Positions 33,813 to 64,000 of a stretch of 64,000 nt of DNA are shown in pieces. The stretch spans positions 44,161,702 through 44,225,701 of the forward strand of contig NC_085867.1 of assembly GCF_034702125.1 (NCBI RefSeq), given 5' to 3'. The stretch's first letter is position 1, and every line of letters starts with the position of its first letter. The stretch is from Engraulis encrasicolus (lineage: Eukaryota; Chordata; Actinopteri; Clupeiformes; Engraulidae). The translations under genes and the position numbers were made by a program. The notes below the pieces were generated by a model that did no database searches, was not told where the DNA came from, and worked only from the letters and a program-made list of their open reading frames with translations.

Positions 33813-33899
33813 GTGAGTCCACATCTTATCTCTTTCTTCACAAGCCAACATTGTCGTCCATGTCTAGCTCTTTCATTCCAGTGATGTTATCTCTATCTC

Positions 33900-33959
33900 T
33901 CTCTCTTTCCACTGATGCGGCCCATTTCCATGTCTCTCTCTCTCTGTTATTCTCTCTCA

Positions 33960-34018
<59 letters not shown>
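33900..34018. repeat. (TC)n microsatellite in MYH intron 1
   Basis: The pure CT run is about 33959-34018, with a degenerate CT-rich stretch before it. Confidence 0.95.
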
Positions 34019-34025
<7 letters not shown>

Positions 34026-34136
34026 TGCATTTTGTTACTCTCCAGACTGCATTGTGGGACCCATCTCCACCTCTCTCTCTGTGCAGATGATACCAGTTGA
34101 CATTCCTGTCTCTCGTCCTTCAGCTTGCCCTTCTGC

Positions 34137-34272
34137 TGATGGGGCTCATTCTCCCATCTCATCCTGCAGCATGGCTGTATCATTCTCCTATCTCATCCTG
34201 CAGCATGGCTGTATCATTCTCCTCCTGCAGCATGAGGCTCATTCTCCCATCTCATCCTGGTGTATCATTCTC
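34137..34272. repeat. ~34-bp tandem repeat in MYH intron 1
   Basis: Units built from TCTCATCCTGCAGCATGG followed by CTGTATCATTCTCC, about four copies with truncations. Confidence 0.85.
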
Positions 34273-34280
34273 AACGGGAG

Positions 34281-34478
34281 AAGGCTGGACTGGGGGAGAA
34301 ATAGGGCTCTGGCATTTTTTACTTTAAGGTCCCCCCCTCATAATTAGACAACAATAAACAGAATTGAATCACGGATGGGCCCGCACCCTTTTTAAAAAAA
34401 ATTCTTATAATAGGGGCCCAGAAGGGTGCAGGGCCCAACGGGAAAGGGCTGCTATGCCAGATGGCCAGTCCAGCCCTA
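34281..34478. mobile_element. hAT-type MITE (AGGGCTGGACTGG ends)
   Basis: AAGGCTGGACTGGG at the left and GATGGCCAGTCCAGCCCT at the right. The interior has GGGCCCGCACCC and its partial complement GGGTGCAGGGCCC. A truncated relative is at 43287-43455. Target-site duplication not resolved. Confidence 0.6.
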
Positions 34479-34846
34479 CTCAACTCCACTGATGTGTCCT
34501 ATCTCTCTCTCTGTCTTCCCACTGATAAGAGTCATAGCCAACATGGTTTTCTAGACTCCTCTCTCCATTTCCTTACTTTCTACAGTATACGTCTCAGAGA
34601 GAAGGGAATAGCCTACTTGTATAAAACCTATACGATCGATCACATACAGTATACATGTCTATGATGGCAACATTTAGCAACATTAGTGGACAAAAATGTA
34701 GATGTCTGTCTTTCAGGGGTTTGAAATTCTATATCAGGTACAGCTACCGTATATTTAATATTCACAGCTTCAACTGTAGTACACACCGCCAAATGTTATT
34801 CAATGTGTTGTACACACTGCCAAACTGATTCCTGTTCTCTCTTTAG

Positions 34847-34882
34847 GGGAGCTGACATTTAATCTGGTCTTGGGGACGCACG
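34847..34882 (+). other. MYH exon 2 (5' UTR, predicted)
   Basis: A 36-bp segment between a strong acceptor (pyrimidine-rich TTCTCTCTTTAG) and a consensus donor (G then GTAAGA at 34883). It has no ATG. Its position and size suit the second non-coding exon of a fish fast MYH gene; it is predicted from splice signals alone. Confidence 0.5.
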
Positions 34883-34988
34883 GTAAGATGCCCAAAATGT
34901 TTCATAGGTTACAGTTTGTAATAAGGGATGCACAAAAAGCTTTATGCATGCTTAGTAAATAATTAACTGATGATGAGCAAAACATTAA

Positions 34989-35346
34989 CGGTTCACTGTG
35001 CAGGAAATGGTCAAAAAGGTACTGCAACTATGCTGCTCATTGAAACTGGGATGCCTATTGCCAAATTTGATCTTTTCATGAAAGTGTACTTAGTAATAAA
35101 CTAATATTTTCTAGTATGGCCCAAGTACAGTCATTTTTGCAGCTAAAAATGGCTATTTCTGGAAATTCAAAATGGCGAGCCATGGAGAAGATCCGCCTTT
35201 TCATTTATGAAAAGTGACATTTTTCCAGTCATAATGATTACTTAGAATTTGATGGTGGTGGTAAGTATACATGAAACAGGTAACATTAGTGAATGGGCAG
35301 CATGAAGTCTGGAAATAAACAACTAAAAATCTCACACAGTGTACCT
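34989..35346. mobile_element. TTAA-flanked MITE, family A (MYH intron 2)
   Basis: Flanked by TTAA at 34985-34988 and 35347-35350, with the full family A body (TGCTGCTCATTGAAAC, AAATTCAAAATGGCG, GAATGGGCAGC). Confidence 0.85.
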
Positions 35347-35537
35347 TTAACGAATGTGTATCAATGAGTGGGAGATGTGTTAATATTCTAATTTATCAAA
35401 CATTTATTATTTTTTGTAAATAATTAAAAAATACTCTGTTAAAAGGTGAAACATTAAGACGTAGCCGTGACGGCACGAGCCGAGAATCAAAATGGACACG
35501 TTATACAGATGTCCTCTATGATGGCAGGCAGGCAGAC

Positions 35538-35601
<64 letters not shown>
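35538..35601. repeat. (TG)n microsatellite in MYH intron 2
   Basis: A pure GT run flanked by GGCAGGCAGGC motifs. Confidence 0.95.
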
Positions 35602-35603
<2 letters not shown>

Positions 35604-36725
35604 CTATGTGGCAGGCAGGCGGACGGCTTGATGTAGAGCTTGGCTGAGTGGATGGGAAATAGGCATCTCATCGCGGCACGCCCAGGCAGATGGGGAGAGA
35701 CAGAAGCTCCTGCAGGGACTAACTGACTAACACCCTGACTAAAAATGAAAAACTAAAACTTGTAAATAGGTAAAAAGTACCGTTATAATATTGCTAATGT
35801 GTACACGTAAACAAAGTCAGCGCATGGCTGCACAATGGAGTGAGAATTGACTCCTGCTGGATGGGTTTGATGGATTTGTCATCCTCATCCTCAATCCAGT
35901 AGTTTCATCTCTGCTCTTCAGAGGTCAAACTTCCAGCCCTGCTGCGGTCTGTACTGGGTCTGCTATGTTGACATAGTATTCCTGCAGCGCTCTGCTATGT
36001 TGACATAGTATTCCTTACTCATTTACAGTTTGTATAGTAGATAGACATAGTATTCCTTACTCATTTACAATGATTTTTTTAATTAGTTGATTATTAAATA
36101 AGTGTTAATACATCGTTTACTAAGTGTTAACAGAGCTTTATAAAGACTGCTATTCCCAATACCAAAATAGTCTCAGGATGATCCTTATTCAACAGTAGCC
36201 TAGGAAATCCCATCGTTCCCATCAGAAAGACAGCATGGATTCTATCCCTAAGAGAGGGTTCCAGACCTTGGGCCCCAATCAGAGAGCAGGGAGGGGTGGA
36301 AAGGTGATGACTGCAGTTTTATTTAAATACAGCTGACACGATTGGCTATGGGCTATGTACAGGTATACATAGGTTTCACATTTACAAACAATCGTGTTGT
36401 GAGGAGGGGCAAGATGCTAAGCAGCCACCCACGTGAGCTCATGTTTTGAGTGACAGCAGTTTCCAACAGAAGTTGAAGAGTGCACAGCTAGTGCTGCACA
36501 GCCGTGGGTGTTAACAAACACGCAAACCATGAAAATGTCAAATGATACATTTGTAACGACAAATTAACACCTGTGAGCAATACTAAACCACACCTTTACT
36601 ATGAAAAGCTGCATATGTAGCCTCCAGACTTATGAGATCTTCTGGTGTTAACCAGGCTAAGAGAGATATCCTCCACGCTCCTGCACTTCACAATCTGGTG
36701 CGTCTCGGGAAAGGACTTGGTAAAT
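35602..36725. other. MYH intron 2, non-repetitive part
   Basis: Apart from a short direct repeat of TGTTGACATAGTATTCCT near 35966 and 35998, I recognise nothing here. Confidence 0.35.
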
Positions 36726-36847
36726 GCAGGGGAAGAAAGGAATCACCGGAGCATCATCAGATGTGGAAAATAACTTGTTTTATTGGGCAAGCAAACAAGT
36801 TATTTTCCACATCTGAAGATGCTCCGGTGATTCCTTTCTTCCCCTGC
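36726..36847. repeat. Near-perfect hairpin, ~55-bp arms (MYH intron 2)
   Basis: 36726-36780 and 36793-36847 are inverted repeats with almost no mismatches, starting GCAGGGGAAGAAAGGAATCA, with a loop of about 12 nt. It may be a recent foldback MITE or a template-switch inversion. Confidence 0.85.
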
Positions 36848-37534
36848 GTTAACAAGGCTAACTCAGCAGTGCTTGTTAAAACGACCACAATGATGCTTTT
36901 CCTCCATCACTCTTTTAGATCAGTATACTGTCTGATATCTAAGGGAAGGGAAACGGTCCATGCCATTGCAGGATGTAGTTAGCGCACAGTTCAGTGCAAT
37001 GGTGACCTGCAAATGCAGAGTTTGTGGCACAATTTAATGAGAATGCTAGGTTACATACAGTATATTACTGGAGTGGACGCACAGTTCAGTATGGCTGTTA
37101 TCTTTTTAAGTCTGGAACGCATTGAAACATTCCTTGTAATTGCCACTAGCGGATCAGTTTACACGGTGTCTTCAATATGATATCCTGACATATCTCTTTA
37201 ACAGACATCAGGGATCTTGTAACACAAACGCACGCACACACAAGCACCACTCCAGCACCATAGTCACACCCAAAAGCTTAATCATCACAACATACCACAC
37301 ACCACCACTAGTCCACTTAAGCCTTGCAGGTGTAGATACCAACAAGTTTAAGAGAAATGTCTACATACTGTGGCTACCAATCAGCAAAATGAAAAGCCAT
37401 TTGTGGCTACGTAATGGATGACCATGAAGTTGCAAGCCTTCAAAGCTCATTCATGCTCCTGTCAGTGTTGCCAGATTGGGCGGGTGCCCGCAACACTGGC
37501 TCCTTTCAATGTGCATGAGTTGAGGCTTAACCTT

Positions 37535-37685
37535 TTAACCCCTTAATGCATGTGAAAAGATAACTAGGCCTACTATAGTACTACACTGCTATGACGTAAC
37601 ACAGGGCCTTTAGTAATGCACTACGACTTGGTCACCTCCATTCTGGTAACGGCAAATTTATAACGCTGAAGAATTATGCAATCCG
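37535..37685. mobile_element. Interspersed repeat, family D
   Basis: Shares CCTTTAGTAATGCACTACGA and CATTCTGGTAACGGC with copies at about 54225-54395 and 61265-61455, each beginning near a CCCCTTAATGCA-like end. Confidence 0.55.
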
Positions 37686-37855
37686 CAGACTAACCAGCAG
37701 CAATGGGGAATGGAAGATCTTTTCCATGTCCTTTATTTTAATTTTCAGAAAGCATCCTACACAGCACACCTTTGATTAATGAGTGAATTTAATGAGTGAA
37801 TTTATTAGAAACTAAATTATCAATGTTTCTATTCTCCACAGACTAACGGGCAGCC

Positions 37856-63912
<26,057 letters not shown>

Positions 63913-64000
63913 TGATGCAAGTGGACCAATGGATCAGTATCACTTAAAGGTGCCCTATTATGCTATTTAGAATAACTTTCATTGTTAATATTTTTGCTTT

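Overview
The window is vertebrate nuclear DNA, almost certainly from a teleost fish. It holds one recognisable protein-coding gene: a sarcomeric, fast-skeletal-type myosin heavy chain (MYH) on the + strand. The remainder is dense accessory DNA: hAT, Harbinger-like and TTAA-flanked (Kolobok/piggyBac-type) non-autonomous DNA transposons, tRNA-derived SINEs, LINE 3' ends, probable solo LTRs, microsatellites and several minisatellites. I did not identify the species.

Layout. 1-842 is a pentanucleotide array interrupted by a hAT MITE. 912-5282 is a foldback structure with arms of about 1.25 kb. 5.5-12.6 kb is a mosaic of SINEs, hAT elements and a 1.4 kb transposon rich in subterminal repeats. 12.81-14.59 kb is a palindromic TTAA element whose arms each carry a decayed THAP-domain coding segment (Kolobok-like). 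14.75-15.85 kb is a LINE 3' end. 17.0-19.85 kb contains three unrelated minisatellites. 21.8-29.05 kb has nested transposons with readable target-site duplications. 30-33.5 kb is mostly simple and tandem repeats.

The MYH gene starts at about 33.7 kb with a CArG box, a TATA box and two apparent 5'-UTR exons. Its ATG is at 37856, in the third exon. I place 35 coding exons up to 63900. They sum to 5490 nt (1830 codons, phase 0), and their lengths fit the vertebrate sarcomeric MYH exon pattern as I recall it. The P-loop, switch I, switch II, reactive cysteines, IQ region, invariant proline and most of the coiled-coil rod are present. Roughly the last 105-110 residues (about three exons) lie beyond the window. 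No second MYH gene is visible upstream.

The most unusual signal is a set of local duplications centred on splice sites of this gene. The exon 8 donor, with the end of the switch I exon, is repeated four times in 30-bp in-frame units. The exon 36 acceptor is expanded into a small array of acceptor-like sites. The exon 29 acceptor and the first part of exon 37 each have an upstream copy. Two of these could change the protein if used; the others look like decoys that splicing must ignore. The introns also carry many TE insertions, one of which was itself interrupted by another element.
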